From Nevskiales bacterium (GTDB lineage: Bacteria > Pseudomonadota > Gammaproteobacteria > Nevskiales > Nevskiaceae), in contig JAQVDP010000003.1 in NCBI GenBank assembly GCA_028698335.1, positions 111,350-175,349 on the forward strand: a stretch of 64,000 nt of DNA, written 5' to 3'. The notes beneath the pieces are model-generated. The model was not told the origin of the DNA. It ran no database searches and was given only the letters and a program-made list of their open reading frames with translations. Below, in pieces: positions 1 through 9,219 of this stretch. A program made the translations under genes and the position numbers. Each line of letters begins with the position of its first letter. Position 1 is the stretch's first letter.

Positions 1-136
1 GCGCGGTCTGGACGGTGAAGAACACCGTCAGCGCGATCAGGATCAGATGAGTCAGGTGACGCCGGCCGTAGACGATCGGCTCGACGATGCGGAGGATGCG
101 ATCGGTGATCGGCCCGCTGATGGCGGCTCCAGCCAT
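1..136 (-). CDS. RND/MMPL-family transporter, N-terminal fragment
   Basis: Only the first 45 or so codons lie in the window; the gene runs off the left edge. The start is the ATG at 136, with a GGGGAGA ribosome-binding site just upstream. The visible part is a short cytoplasmic head followed by the beginning of a hydrophobic helix (HLILIALTVFFTVQ), as in the first membrane segment of RND-superfamily permeases. The assignment rests mainly on context. In many gamma- and betaproteobacteria the genes DUF1302, DUF1329 and a YCF48-like protein are followed by an MMPL/RND permease in the same order and strand as here. It probably moves a hydrophobic substrate across the inner membrane. The substrate cannot be read from this fragment. 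Confidence 0.55.
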   Translation of the reverse strand, partial: MAGAAISGPITDRILRIVEPIVYGRRHLTHLILIALTVFFTVQTA

Positions 137-167
137 GATGGTTGTCTCCCCTCGGAATGCGTCGGAT

Positions 168-1238
168 TCAGTTCAGCGGAACGCGCTGGACGCCGGCGGT
201 GCCGACGATCAGCAGCGCGCCGTCGTCGACCGCGCCGGCGTTGATGTTGTTGTCGGGTTCGACCGGCAGACGGCGCAGCGTCGCCGTGGCCAGATCCGCC
301 TGCATGACATGGCCGTTGCTGCCGAACAGCAGAATCCGGCCATCGGCGGTGACCTGGCCGCCGAACAGGCTTTCGAACGCATCGTTGGCAAGCGGCGTCC
401 AGCCCGCGACGGCGGTCACCGGTGATGCGTCGCCGGTGGCGCCGGAGGGGTCGAACATCGCGTCGCGCATGGCCTCGATGTCCTCGGGCGTAAGCACCGC
501 GGCGCTGCCGATGTCGGCGGCGTAGAAGGTGTTGCCGCGCAGGCCGAAGATCAGGGCGCCGCGGTCGCCGACGGGCAGGGCGCCGAAGTACGACCCCGAG
601 TACGGCGATTTGAGCGGTTGCCAGCTCGCGCCCCGATCGGTCGATCGCGCGAGGAACCCGCGTTCGCCGGCCAGGAGCAGACTGTCGTCGCCCAGGCGAA
701 TCAGGTTGTAGAGATTGAGTCCGTCCTCGAACGCCGGCGACTCGACCGCGTGCAGCGTGCGCCCGCCGTCGTCGGTCCGCATCAGCGTGCCGTTGGCACC
801 GGCCAGCAGCCCGTTGTCGCGATCGAAGAACAGCGCGTCGTAGTAGGGTTTGGCCCAGTCCGGATCGAACTGCAACAGCTGCCAGCTGCTACCGCCATCC
901 CGGGTCTGCAGAATCGTGCCGTCGTATCCGATCGCCCAGCCGTTGTCGGCGTCGATGAAGCGCAGCCGGGTGATGGTGACGTCGACCGGTACCGTAACCT
1001 GTCGCCACTGCCGAGCGTCGGACGACAACAGGATGTCCCCGCGCATGCCGGCGACAACCCAGTGATCCCCGGCGCGGGCGATGTCGAGCAGCAACGCGTC
1101 GGATGCGCGGGGCGCCATGACGGCGGCGCGGGGCGTGCGGCGCGCATCGTCATCGGCGGCATGAGCCGAGGTGGCGGCAAGCGCGCAGCACAGGGCGGCG
1201 CCGAGCAGCGATCGGCGGCGGGCAGTCGAACGGGTCAT
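168..1238 (-). CDS. YCF48/BNR-repeat beta-propeller exported protein
   Basis: 356-aa exported protein. The ATG at 1238 is preceded by GAGGGAG at good spacing; a TTG two codons upstream is less likely. An N-terminal arginine-rich signal peptide ends near ATSAHA (about residue 27). The mature part has repeated BNR/YCF48 motifs such as AIGYDGTILQTRDGGSSW, ANGTLMRTDDGGRTL, ARSTDRGASW and FGSNGHVMQADL, typical of a six- or seven-bladed propeller related to the photosystem II assembly factor family. In non-photosynthetic bacteria this family travels with DUF1302, DUF1329 and RND permease genes, as it does here. It probably acts as a periplasmic scaffold of that envelope system. Its biochemical role is unknown. 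Confidence 0.85.
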   Translation of the reverse strand: MTRSTARRRSLLGAALCCALAATSAHAADDDARRTPRAAVMAPRASDALLLDIARAGDHWVVAGMRGDILLSSDARQWRQVTVPVDVTITRLRFIDADNGWAIGYDGTILQTRDGGSSWQLLQFDPDWAKPYYDALFFDRDNGLLAGANGTLMRTDDGGRTLHAVESPAFEDGLNLYNLIRLGDDSLLLAGERGFLARSTDRGASWQPLKSPYSGSYFGALPVGDRGALIFGLRGNTFYAADIGSAAVLTPEDIEAMRDAMFDPSGATGDASPVTAVAGWTPLANDAFESLFGGQVTADGRILLFGSNGHVMQADLATATLRRLPVEPDNNINAGAVDDGALLIVGTAGVQRVPLN

Positions 1239-1330
1239 CGACAAACTCCCTCAGGTGACTGGATGCCCGGCAGCTGCGGGCCTTGGTCTGCGCCGCCCCG
1301 ACCGGATGCCGGGGCGGCGCGCGGGACGCC

Positions 1331-2881
1331 TCAGCGGCTCTGACCCTTGCGGTTCAGACCGTTGGGGGCGAAATAGCGATCCTCGAAGTCGATCTTGAAG
1401 TCGCTGATCCGGTCCTCGTTCTGCAGGGCCGTGACGAAATAGCGGCCGCTTTGCAGGTCGTAGATGATCTCCGGGATGCCGGTCACGGTCGGTACGAACG
1501 GCACCGTCAGCAACTGCGCCTCCTGCACCTTCCAGAGCTGATCGCGGTTGTCGTAGCAGTCGACCGCGGCGACCGCCCAGCTGTCCTCGTCGACGTAGAA
1601 GGTGCGACGCTTGAACTGGTGGCGCAGGCCCTGGCGCAGATTCGCCTCGACCACCCAGACGCGATGCAGCTCGTAGCGGGCGAGGTTCTGGTTGATGTGG
1701 CCCGGGCGGATGATGTCCTTGTACTTGATCATCGGCGAGTTGATCAGGAAGGAGTTGTACGGGATGTACACCTCCTTCTTGCCGACCAGCTTCCAGTCGT
1801 AGCGATCGAGCGCACCGTTGAAGACATCGACCTGATCATTGAACTGTTCGTTGTCGGTGCCGATGTAGGGATTGTCGTAGCCGACGTCGGGGGCGCGATT
1901 GGTGCGGCCCAGTCCGGGGTTGAAGATCCAGGCGTCACGGCCGCTGCCGCCCGCGCCGGAGCTTTCATGCACGAGAATCAGCTGGCCGGCGACGCGCGGC
2001 GGTGACAGCACCTCCGACAGGTAGTACAGCAGGATCTTGGTGCCGGCGTTGTCTTCTTCGAGGTTGGCGTACTTGAACTTCACGTCCTCGACGAGCTTGC
2101 TGATCTTGTAGCTGCCGTCGAGTTTGACGATCGCCTGATTGTTGTAGCGCCGGACCGCCGTTCCGCGGAAGCGCATCTTGTGGTTCCACAGCACCTCGGC
2201 GCCGCTCTTGGGAATCGGGAACGGGAAGCCGAGCACGGCGCCCTCGACGTCGTCGGTGCCCTTGAGCGTGGCCTGGGTCGCATTCTTGACCGTGGCCTGT
2301 TCGATCTCGGGCGGGAAGAAGGCGGAGCGCATCGACGGGTAGACCACCATCTTGTAGCTCGGATACTTGGCGAACATGGCCTTCTGCCCTTCGGTCAGAT
2401 GGTCCGCGTACTTCGCCATGTTGTCCTTGGTAATGATGAACTGGGGCGCCTCGAACTCGCCGTCGCCACCCATCTGCTTGCGCTGCTTCTGCGCCAGGGC
2501 CTGGTCGGCGGGCGGCAGCTTGGAGATGATCGTGTCGATCTGCTTGGAGATCGTCGGATAGTCCTCGACCTTGAAGCCGTCGACATACTTGAGCAGCGCG
2601 TCGAAATCGGCCGGGTTCTTGGCGCGGGCGTCCTCGAAGCGTTGCCGCAGATTCTCCAGGCTTTCCGGCGTCTGACCGCGGATCTCGGCGTCGTAATGCT
2701 TGCCGCCGACCCAGGCCGGGATGCTGCCGTCGGCATTGCCGGCGGCGGTCGCGCCGACCGGCGTCAGGTCCTTGCCGAGCCGGGCGGCTTCATCGGCCGA
2801 GACCTTGGCCAGCGCCATGGACGACACGCCCAGGCACGCGGCGAACGCCAGCATCCTCAGGCCGCTCAAGTTGTTCATCAT
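1331..2881 (-). CDS. DUF1329 family exported protein
   Basis: 516-aa protein with a cleavable signal peptide ending near SSMALA (residue 25). It begins MM (ATGATG) behind a GAGGAGAGAG ribosome-binding site. The mature protein matches the DUF1329 family throughout: an N-terminal LGKDLTPVGA segment, a long central beta-rich region, and a C-terminal part with YVDEDSWAVAAVDCYDNR that recalls the LolA/LolB-like lipoprotein-carrier fold reported for distant relatives. The family is periplasmic or outer-membrane associated and is almost always encoded beside DUF1302, as here (99-bp gap). It is often linked to growth on steroids, alkanes or other hydrophobic substrates. No catalytic motif is visible. 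A role as lipid or hydrophobic-substrate carrier is inference. Confidence 0.9.
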   Translation of the reverse strand: MMNNLSGLRMLAFAACLGVSSMALAKVSADEAARLGKDLTPVGATAAGNADGSIPAWVGGKHYDAEIRGQTPESLENLRQRFEDARAKNPADFDALLKYVDGFKVEDYPTISKQIDTIISKLPPADQALAQKQRKQMGGDGEFEAPQFIITKDNMAKYADHLTEGQKAMFAKYPSYKMVVYPSMRSAFFPPEIEQATVKNATQATLKGTDDVEGAVLGFPFPIPKSGAEVLWNHKMRFRGTAVRRYNNQAIVKLDGSYKISKLVEDVKFKYANLEEDNAGTKILLYYLSEVLSPPRVAGQLILVHESSGAGGSGRDAWIFNPGLGRTNRAPDVGYDNPYIGTDNEQFNDQVDVFNGALDRYDWKLVGKKEVYIPYNSFLINSPMIKYKDIIRPGHINQNLARYELHRVWVVEANLRQGLRHQFKRRTFYVDEDSWAVAAVDCYDNRDQLWKVQEAQLLTVPFVPTVTGIPEIIYDLQSGRYFVTALQNEDRISDFKIDFEDRYFAPNGLNRKGQSR

Positions 2882-2980
2882 CTCTCTCCTCGGTTGCTGC
2901 GGTCACGCCACGGTCGATCGGTTCTGTCGGACGGTCCCGGGTGAATCATGCGCAGCGCGGTGCGCTGGCGGTGCGCGGGG

Positions 2981-5164
2981 TCAGAAGGTGTAGGCGACGC
3001 TGAACCCGGCGAAATCCTTGTCACGGTAGCCGTTGACGGTGCCGCCACCCGTCCAGCCCTGGTAGAACAGCTGGCTGGTGAGCTTGTTGGTGATCTCGAT
3101 GTCCGTTGCGATCTGGTAGAGCATCGTGCCTTCGATGAAATTCTGCGACGGACTGACCGCGATGCCCTTGACATCGTGCGACCACACCAGCTGCGGCTTG
3201 AAGGTCCATCCGAACAGCAGGTTGGCGTACTCCATCCGCATGATCAGCCGGTAGCCGGTGGCGAAGGCATCGGCGAAGCCTTCGGTCTGCTGGGTCGGAT
3301 TGAAGCGTTCGGTGGCCAGCGAACCGTCGGTGGGATGGCCACCGGTGCCGTCGGCGCCGGGGCTGGCGTGCGTCTCGTTGTAGTCGCCGCCTTCGAACTG
3401 CACTTCGCTGCGCGATGGCATGTCCAGCGCCCAGGTGAAGCCCGCTTCGGCGATCAGGGTCACCTGGTCGGCGCCGATCGGGTTCTCGCTGTTGCCGAAG
3501 ATGCGGATGCCGGTCAGGTCGAACTGCAGCACCTGCAGGCGTTCGTAGCCGCGGACGAGCTGGTTGGCCTGCACCGTGTCCCATCCCCGGTACGCCGCCA
3601 GATAGCTCGGAATCGCATGGTCGCGACTGGGGACGATGAAGTCGTTGCCGAGGCTGCCGGCGAGCGCGCCGAGCAGGTTCAACGTGCCAGGCGACGTCAG
3701 GATGCCCAGCGCCGTCGCCGGATCCAGGCCCAGGTTCACCAGGCTTTCGAGCGAGAGGTCGCCCAGTGTGCCAAGGCCCAGTCGGATGTCGTTGGCGGGC
3801 AGGGCCGGCTGCAGCATCGTGAAGACGGTGTCGGCGATGTGCACCTGGACCGGCAGGTTGGGGCGGTACGCCACCTCGCCGGCCAGCGACCATGCGCCGA
3901 CGGTGGTGTTGAAGCTGACCCCGTACATCTGGATGTCCTCGGGATAGTCGAGGAAGGCGCGGCCCGAGTCGATCGGCACCGGCTCGAGGCCGTTCGGTGT
4001 CAGCTTCATGCCTTCGCAATCGACCGCCGCCTGGATCACGTCGGTGGTGCTGTCCTGGATGCAGGTGTGATCGGTGGCGTAGAAGCTCAGGTACGGCAGG
4101 CGGCTGTGATAGTTCAGCGCATAGAAGCTGAACTCGGTGCCGCCGTTGAAGTCGGCCGCGTACCAGGTGAGCTTGGCGCCGATCTGGCCGGAATCGCGCG
4201 GCTCGCCGTCGTGTTGCGAGATCGGCACGGTCAGTGACGTGTCCGAAATGTCGGCGCCGATCCCCGGCAGTCGCTGCAATTGGTCGGGGTCCTCGTGGAA
4301 CTGGCCCAGCGTCAGCAGCGCGGTGTCCTTGCCGATGACGTCGAACGGTGCGAAGAAGCTGCCGCCCTCCGGAATCGTCGCGCCCTGCCAGGCGAGCTGA
4401 TAGAACAGGTCGATCGTGACGGTGTCGCCGATCGGGGTGCTCAGCAGCACCGCCGGAATCGAGCGGAACACCGCGGCGATCTGGGTGCCGGGCTGGTAGA
4501 GATAACGGGCGTCCGGCGGGTTGAGCTCGTTGAGGCTGTTGAGCGCGATCAGCGTCGATTCGCCCCAGCGGATCTGCTGGTAGCCGATGACTGCGGCGAA
4601 CTCGTGGTCGAAGACGTCGAAGATGCCGCTGACGAGCAGGTTGCCCGGCGTCCAGTCGAGGCCGACGTTGTCCCGGACCGAATCCGGTCGCGGGGTATGG
4701 CGCGGTTGGTAGGTCGTGTCCGGATGATATTCGTCGAACTCGTAGTTGACCGGGTCGAAGAAGATCGTGCCGCCGGCCTTGAGGACCCAGTCGCCCCATG
4801 ACAATGACAGCTCGGTGCTGAACTTGGAGATCGCGGCGACGATGTCGCCCCGGTCGTAGTTGAGGTTGCCGTCGTCCTTGTTGACGCCGAAGAACGCGCC
4901 CGGGGCATCGACCAGCTTCTGGTTGAGGTCGGGGTTGCCGTTGAACGACATGCAGGCGTCGTCGACGCCGCTGCCGCACAGGGTCGGGTCGAGGTTGTTC
5001 TTGTCGATCAGATCGCGGTCGCGCTGGTCGACGCGCCACGATGCGCCGAGCGAAATACGGCTTTTGAGACTGCCGTAGACATCGCCATACTCAAACTGGA
5101 ACGCGTGTGCCGTGGTCGCGCCCGACGCCAGCAGCACGGCACCGATCAGTTGCCGTTTGGACAT
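2981..5164 (-). CDS. DUF1302 family outer-membrane protein
   Basis: 727-aa protein starting at an ATG behind GGGGGAGAAAATA. The signal peptide ends near TTAHA (residue 22), followed by FQFEYGDVYGSLKSR, the usual first strand of DUF1302 proteins. The body is rich in alternating beta-strand sequence and ends in FSVAYTF, a terminal-phenylalanine signal for outer-membrane barrel assembly. The length fits the family. DUF1302 proteins are predicted large barrels that co-occur with DUF1329. Here both sit in a leftward operon with the YCF48-like protein and the RND permease. Together they look like an envelope-spanning conduit for a hydrophobic compound, but no substrate has been shown by this sequence. 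Confidence 0.9.
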   Translation of the reverse strand: MSKRQLIGAVLLASGATTAHAFQFEYGDVYGSLKSRISLGASWRVDQRDRDLIDKNNLDPTLCGSGVDDACMSFNGNPDLNQKLVDAPGAFFGVNKDDGNLNYDRGDIVAAISKFSTELSLSWGDWVLKAGGTIFFDPVNYEFDEYHPDTTYQPRHTPRPDSVRDNVGLDWTPGNLLVSGIFDVFDHEFAAVIGYQQIRWGESTLIALNSLNELNPPDARYLYQPGTQIAAVFRSIPAVLLSTPIGDTVTIDLFYQLAWQGATIPEGGSFFAPFDVIGKDTALLTLGQFHEDPDQLQRLPGIGADISDTSLTVPISQHDGEPRDSGQIGAKLTWYAADFNGGTEFSFYALNYHSRLPYLSFYATDHTCIQDSTTDVIQAAVDCEGMKLTPNGLEPVPIDSGRAFLDYPEDIQMYGVSFNTTVGAWSLAGEVAYRPNLPVQVHIADTVFTMLQPALPANDIRLGLGTLGDLSLESLVNLGLDPATALGILTSPGTLNLLGALAGSLGNDFIVPSRDHAIPSYLAAYRGWDTVQANQLVRGYERLQVLQFDLTGIRIFGNSENPIGADQVTLIAEAGFTWALDMPSRSEVQFEGGDYNETHASPGADGTGGHPTDGSLATERFNPTQQTEGFADAFATGYRLIMRMEYANLLFGWTFKPQLVWSHDVKGIAVSPSQNFIEGTMLYQIATDIEITNKLTSQLFYQGWTGGGTVNGYRDKDFAGFSVAYTF

Positions 5165-5223
5165 TATTTTCTCCCCCGAGGCTAGCGATGCTACATTGCC
5201 ATCGGACAGTGGTAAAGTGACAG

Positions 5224-6270
5224 CTATCTCGCGGCTGCCGGGCCGGCCGTTGCCGCCGCGGCGATGACCGCGTCGAGGCGGTCGGCCAGCGTCGGATTCT
5301 GCGCCGTGACCAGCGCCCGTGCCTCCCGCAGCAGTGCGTCGTCGAGTTGCGCGAGCAGCTCCGGCAGGCCGGGATCATCCTGCAGGTCCTCTGCCGAGCG
5401 GACGATCGATTCCAGGGCCGTGCGGTCGATCTGCGGCATCCGCATCAGACGCTGCTGCTGGTCGCGCCTGATCAGCGCGACGACGGGGACCAGCTGGGCC
5501 CACAGATCCTGGGACTGGGTGCGTTCGATCATCAGGCCGATGACGTCGTCGTCCAGGCCCGCGGCCTGTTCGGCCATGCGCCGGCGTTGCGACTCGCCGA
5601 TCGCCTGCAGCAGCGCCAGGGCCTCGGGCCAGAGTTCCGCCGGTCCGGTGACCGCGATCCGGATCATGTGGCCGAGCCGTGCCGGCGGCAGCATCGCGAC
5701 CACCGCATCGAGCTGTGCGGGATCCTCGACGAAGAAGCCGACGCGCAGCAGCGCAGCATCGTCGGTCAGCGCGTCGAGGATGGCGCGCATCGCCGTCTCG
5801 CCGAGGCTGTCGACGAAGCGCGCCATGGTGATGTATTCCTGACGCCGTGCCAGTTCCCGGGCGACTTCGACGACGCGGTCGACCGGCATCATCGCGATCA
5901 GCTCGCGGACATGGCGCGGATCGAGTTCGAGGCAGACGTCCGCGAGGAACGGCGTGTGCAGGCGCCTGGCGACGTCGACCGCGCGCTCCGGCGGCAGCAG
6001 TCCGGCGATGCGGGCGCAGATCAGCGCGCCGAGCGCCTTTTCCGCGATCAGTGCGCTGACCTTGCCGGGCAGCAGTCGGGTGGCGGCCGCGAGCCGCTGG
6101 AAGACGTGCTGGTCGCTGTCGAACAGCGCGGCGGTGGCGGTTTCACGAAGCTGGCGGATCGTCGCGGGATCCAGGCTGCGCAGGAATGCGAGGCGGTCCT
6201 CTCCGAGATTGAACAGCCGTGCGAGCTTGAGGATCTCCGCCTGATGGGCGAAGGACGCGGCGCCGCTCAC
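5224..6270 (-). CDS. Unrecognised helical-repeat protein upstream of DUF1302
   Basis: 348 aa, starting at a GTG that overlaps the stop of the preceding gene in a GTGA, a sign of translational coupling. Extending the frame upstream gives only arginine/proline-rich sequence that shadows the preceding gene, so that longer start is rejected. No signal peptide or membrane segment is seen, so the protein is probably cytoplasmic. The sequence is almost entirely alpha-helical, with recurring units of about 37-40 residues built around LPPERAVDVARRL, LDPRHVRELIAMMP and LPPARLGHMIRIA. These resemble the MgtE N-terminal or FliG-type superhelix. Its place just upstream of the DUF1302 gene (59-bp gap, same strand) makes it a candidate accessory of that envelope system. 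Function unknown. Confidence 0.75.
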   Translation of the reverse strand: MSGAASFAHQAEILKLARLFNLGEDRLAFLRSLDPATIRQLRETATAALFDSDQHVFQRLAAATRLLPGKVSALIAEKALGALICARIAGLLPPERAVDVARRLHTPFLADVCLELDPRHVRELIAMMPVDRVVEVARELARRQEYITMARFVDSLGETAMRAILDALTDDAALLRVGFFVEDPAQLDAVVAMLPPARLGHMIRIAVTGPAELWPEALALLQAIGESQRRRMAEQAAGLDDDVIGLMIERTQSQDLWAQLVPVVALIRRDQQQRLMRMPQIDRTALESIVRSAEDLQDDPGLPELLAQLDDALLREARALVTAQNPTLADRLDAVIAAAATAGPAAAR

Positions 6271-6491
6271 GGGAACAGGACCTTGCGCACCGGTCCGCGC
6301 AGCAGCGCCGGAACATGCTTGAGCGCGGCGTTGAGAGCGTCCCTGAGGTGAGTCTGCTGGCGCTGGCGGGTCATGCGCATCGCCGTCGTCAGCAGTTGCA
6401 GCTCCTCGGCGCTGAGTGTGTCGAGCGGCGGCAGCGCCGACGGGGCGGTGCCCAGTTCGCGCGCCAGCGCCTGGATGGGATGTTCGGACAC
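6267..6491 (-). CDS. Small unrecognised protein, first gene of the DUF1302 operon
   Basis: 74 aa, starting with GTG at 6491 behind a strong GGAGGAGACTTGA ribosome-binding site. Its stop overlaps the GTG start of the next gene. The product is soluble and mostly helical, with a central LSAEELQLLTTAMRMTRQRQ segment and a basic C terminus (RGPVRKVLFP). There is no signal peptide, membrane helix or recognised domain. The tight coupling to the helical-repeat protein suggests that the two act together. It is the 5'-most gene of the leftward cluster, with the AraC-type regulator gene 175 bp further upstream on the same strand. Confidence 0.7.
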   Translation of the reverse strand: MSEHPIQALARELGTAPSALPPLDTLSAEELQLLTTAMRMTRQRQQTHLRDALNAALKHVPALLRGPVRKVLFP

Positions 6492-6665
6492 TCAAGTCTC
6501 CTCCGAAGTGGCCTGTTGTCGGCGTCCGGGACGGTGCGGTCACCGGCCGGCGTTCCGTTTATGGCCCAGAGGATAGGGGGGGCGGCGAGCCCGGTGCATT
6601 GACCGCACGGCGCGGTGCGGTGTCGGTCCGGCATCCCGCGCGCATGCCGACGCGCGGCGGCCCGC

Positions 6666-7679
6666 TCAGCCGGCGTCCGCCGGGACCCGATTCTGCTCGC
6701 GGTACTGGACCGGGGTCATGCCGGACCAGCGCTTGAATGCGCGGTAGAAGGTGCTGGGCTCGGAGAAGCCGGTCAGATAGACGATGTTGTCGATCGGCTC
6801 CTCGGTCCGGGCGAGCAGCCGGCGCGCCAGCGCGTAGCGGAAGTCGGTCACGATCTGACTGAAGCTGGTGCCGGCGCGGGACAGCTCGAAGCGCAGTCGC
6901 CGTGGCGCCAGGCCGACCTCGTCGGCGACGTCTTCGAGGTCGCAGCTTTCGAGTTCGAGGCGTTGCGACAGGACCTTGCGGATCTGTTCGACCAGATCGC
7001 GCCGGTGCAGATCGGAGAGGCGTTTCTGCGCGAGTTCCTCGTGCAGCTTCAGCAGGTCCGGGTCCCAGCGGGGCGAACGGTAGTCGAGCACGGCGGGGTC
7101 GAACCAGATCTCGCTTTCGCTGCCGTCGAATTCGACCGGGCAGCCGAACACCGCCTCGTACTCCGCCTGCGTGCTGCGCGCACTGCAGCGCAACTTGATC
7201 TTCTGCGGTTCGAACCGACCTTCGGTCACCGAGCGCGCGAACTGGATCAACTCGTAGACCACGCTGATTTCGGTATGCCGGAGCTGCGGCGCCTCGAGGG
7301 TACTGCCGATGACGCAGATGCGGGCGCCGGCGTCGTCGCTGACGACGCGCACGCTCAGGGCGTCGCTGACCAGGCGCAGGTACTTGAGCGCACGCAGCAT
7401 GCCCTCGCCGAAGGTCGGGCTGCTGAACATCAGGTATTCGATGACCTCGCCCCGATACAGCGGCAGATGCGGGCACAGGTGCAGGCCGATGTCGGGGTCG
7501 CCGGTCACGGCTTCGACGATCTGCCAGAACAGCGCCTGCTGCTGGTGCGGGGTGCGCAGGTCCTTCAGCGGCAGCTTTTCGGCGTCGTAGCCCAGGCGCG
7601 TATACAGCGCGTTGATATCCACGCCGGCCTTGACCATGGCCTCGTGAACCACCAGCAAAAACTGTCCGGAATCGCGCAT
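6666..7679 (-). CDS. AraC-family transcriptional regulator
   Basis: 337-aa DNA-binding regulator. The start MRDSGQF at 7679 follows a GGGGC; a longer frame to 7754 adds 25 residues without a convincing ribosome-binding site. Residues 1-200 fit the arabinose-binding-like N-terminal domain (PF12625) found in OruR/ArgR-type regulators. The C-terminal 100 residues hold two helix-turn-helix units, with the AraC signature TGFSEPSTFYRAFKRWSG and the closing TPVQYREQ. It lies just upstream of, and on the same strand as, the DUF1302/DUF1329 operon. It also diverges from the DUF445 gene across 278 bp. Regulation of the envelope operon is a reasonable inference. The ligand is unknown, but relatives often sense fatty or aromatic compounds. 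Confidence 0.9.
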   Translation of the reverse strand: MRDSGQFLLVVHEAMVKAGVDINALYTRLGYDAEKLPLKDLRTPHQQQALFWQIVEAVTGDPDIGLHLCPHLPLYRGEVIEYLMFSSPTFGEGMLRALKYLRLVSDALSVRVVSDDAGARICVIGSTLEAPQLRHTEISVVYELIQFARSVTEGRFEPQKIKLRCSARSTQAEYEAVFGCPVEFDGSESEIWFDPAVLDYRSPRWDPDLLKLHEELAQKRLSDLHRRDLVEQIRKVLSQRLELESCDLEDVADEVGLAPRRLRFELSRAGTSFSQIVTDFRYALARRLLARTEEPIDNIVYLTGFSEPSTFYRAFKRWSGMTPVQYREQNRVPADAG

Positions 7680-7957
7680 TTGCCCCGACTCTTGTCGTTG
7701 TCGTGTCAGTCCAGGTTGAGGGGGTAGTTTGCCGCAATGACAGTCGCGGGTCATCGTGCGGCCAACTGGCGGATGGGCTGCACGACTGCTAATTTGCGTC
7801 CGGAAGCAGGATCGAGTCCGGGGGAATCACCACATCATGACCACAGAGCGGCCGCATTCGAACGGCAGGCGACCACGGCTGCGCGTCGTGAGACACAGAC
7901 GGGCAGTGATGAGCCCGGGCTGCGCCGTTGGCGGACGGCAGCAGGGTGGGGGCGCCG

Positions 7958-9193
7958 ATGTTTGAGCTCGCGGCCGACGTCTCGCTGTGGAAGACGTTGA
8001 CGATTCCGGTGGTGGCGGCGGCCGTCGGCGGAATCACCAACTGGCTGGCCGTGTGGATGACCTTCAACCCGTTGGAGTTCGTCGGCATCCGCCCGCCGTA
8101 TCTGGGCTGGCAGGGCATCATTCCGTCCAAGGCCCGGCGCATGGCGGGGCTGGCGGTACAGTCGATCCTGTCCAAGCTGATCACCATGCGGGAAGTCATC
8201 GAGGTGCTCGATTCCCGACGCCTCGCGCAGCAGATCGTCGAGGCGATCGATCCGCTGATCGAGACCTGGGTCGACGAGCTGATGACCGAACACTACCGGG
8301 TGCTCTGGGACAACATGCCCCTGTTCGTCCGGCGTCAGGTCTATGCGCGCGTGCGCACGCAGATGCCGGCGCAGGTCGACGCGCTGATGCGTGATGTCGA
8401 GATCAACATCGACCATCTGCTGGACCTGCGGCCGATGGTCGAGGGGCATCTGGAGCAGAACAAGATCCTGCTCAACCGGGTGTTTCTCGAATGCGGTGAG
8501 CAGGAATTCAGGTTCCTGGTGCGCTCGGGTTGGTATTTCGGTGGTGCGTTCGGGGTGATCCAGGCCACCCTCTGGTATTTCTTTCCGGTGTGGTGGTCGT
8601 TGCCGCTGGCCGGCCTGATCGTCGGCTATGCCACCAACTGGATCGCGCTGAACCTGATCTTCCGCCCGCTCAATCCGCACCGGATCGGTCCTTTCAACGT
8701 GCAGGGCCTGTTTCTGAAGCGGCAGAAGGAGGTCTCCGAGTCGTTCTGCCGGATCGTCATCGAGGAAATCGTGACCCTGCCGCGCCTGATCGACGCGATG
8801 ATCAACGGTGCGCACAAGGAGCGTACGCGCGCCCTGATGCGACGCCACGTCAAGCCGCTGGTCGACAAGGTCGCCGGTGGTCTCGGTGGCATGACCAAGC
8901 TGGCGGTGCAGACGACGCTGGGCCCCAGCGGTTTTGCGCAGATCAAGGAGTCGGTCGCCGCCAAGGCGCAGGCCGAGGCGCAGCTGCCGTTCGAGGATCG
9001 TGATTTCGTGCGTGAGCGGGGATCGGAGATGCAGCAGATGATCCAGGGGCGCATGGAGAAGCTGCCGCCCGAGGAGTTCCAGGATCTGTTGCGTCCCTGC
9101 TTCCAGGAAGATGAGCTGAAGCTGATCCTGGTCGGCGCGGCTCTGGGTGCGGCCGCCGGATTCGCTCAGCTGATTCTGGTGTTTGCCGTCTAG
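7958..9193 (+). CDS. DUF445 family membrane protein
   Basis: 411 aa. The preferred start is the ATG at 7958 behind GGTGGGGGC, giving MFELAADVSLW; ten further codons upstream are possible. The protein has an N-terminal hydrophobic segment with the family hallmark VGGITNWLAVWMTFNPLEF, a repeat of that hallmark in the middle (VGYATNWIALNLIFRPLN), a long charged helical region, and a C-terminal membrane anchor (LVGAALGAAAGFAQLILVF). This duplicated TNW-A arrangement is characteristic of DUF445/YheB-like inner-membrane proteins, whose function is not established. It is followed after 26 bp by the DUF4282 gene, so the two are probably cotranscribed. Confidence 0.85.
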   Translation: MFELAADVSLWKTLTIPVVAAAVGGITNWLAVWMTFNPLEFVGIRPPYLGWQGIIPSKARRMAGLAVQSILSKLITMREVIEVLDSRRLAQQIVEAIDPLIETWVDELMTEHYRVLWDNMPLFVRRQVYARVRTQMPAQVDALMRDVEINIDHLLDLRPMVEGHLEQNKILLNRVFLECGEQEFRFLVRSGWYFGGAFGVIQATLWYFFPVWWSLPLAGLIVGYATNWIALNLIFRPLNPHRIGPFNVQGLFLKRQKEVSESFCRIVIEEIVTLPRLIDAMINGAHKERTRALMRRHVKPLVDKVAGGLGGMTKLAVQTTLGPSGFAQIKESVAAKAQAEAQLPFEDRDFVRERGSEMQQMIQGRMEKLPPEEFQDLLRPCFQEDELKLILVGAALGAAAGFAQLILVFAV

Positions 9194-9219
9194 GGATTAC
9201 AGCGTTTCGAAGAGAGTCG

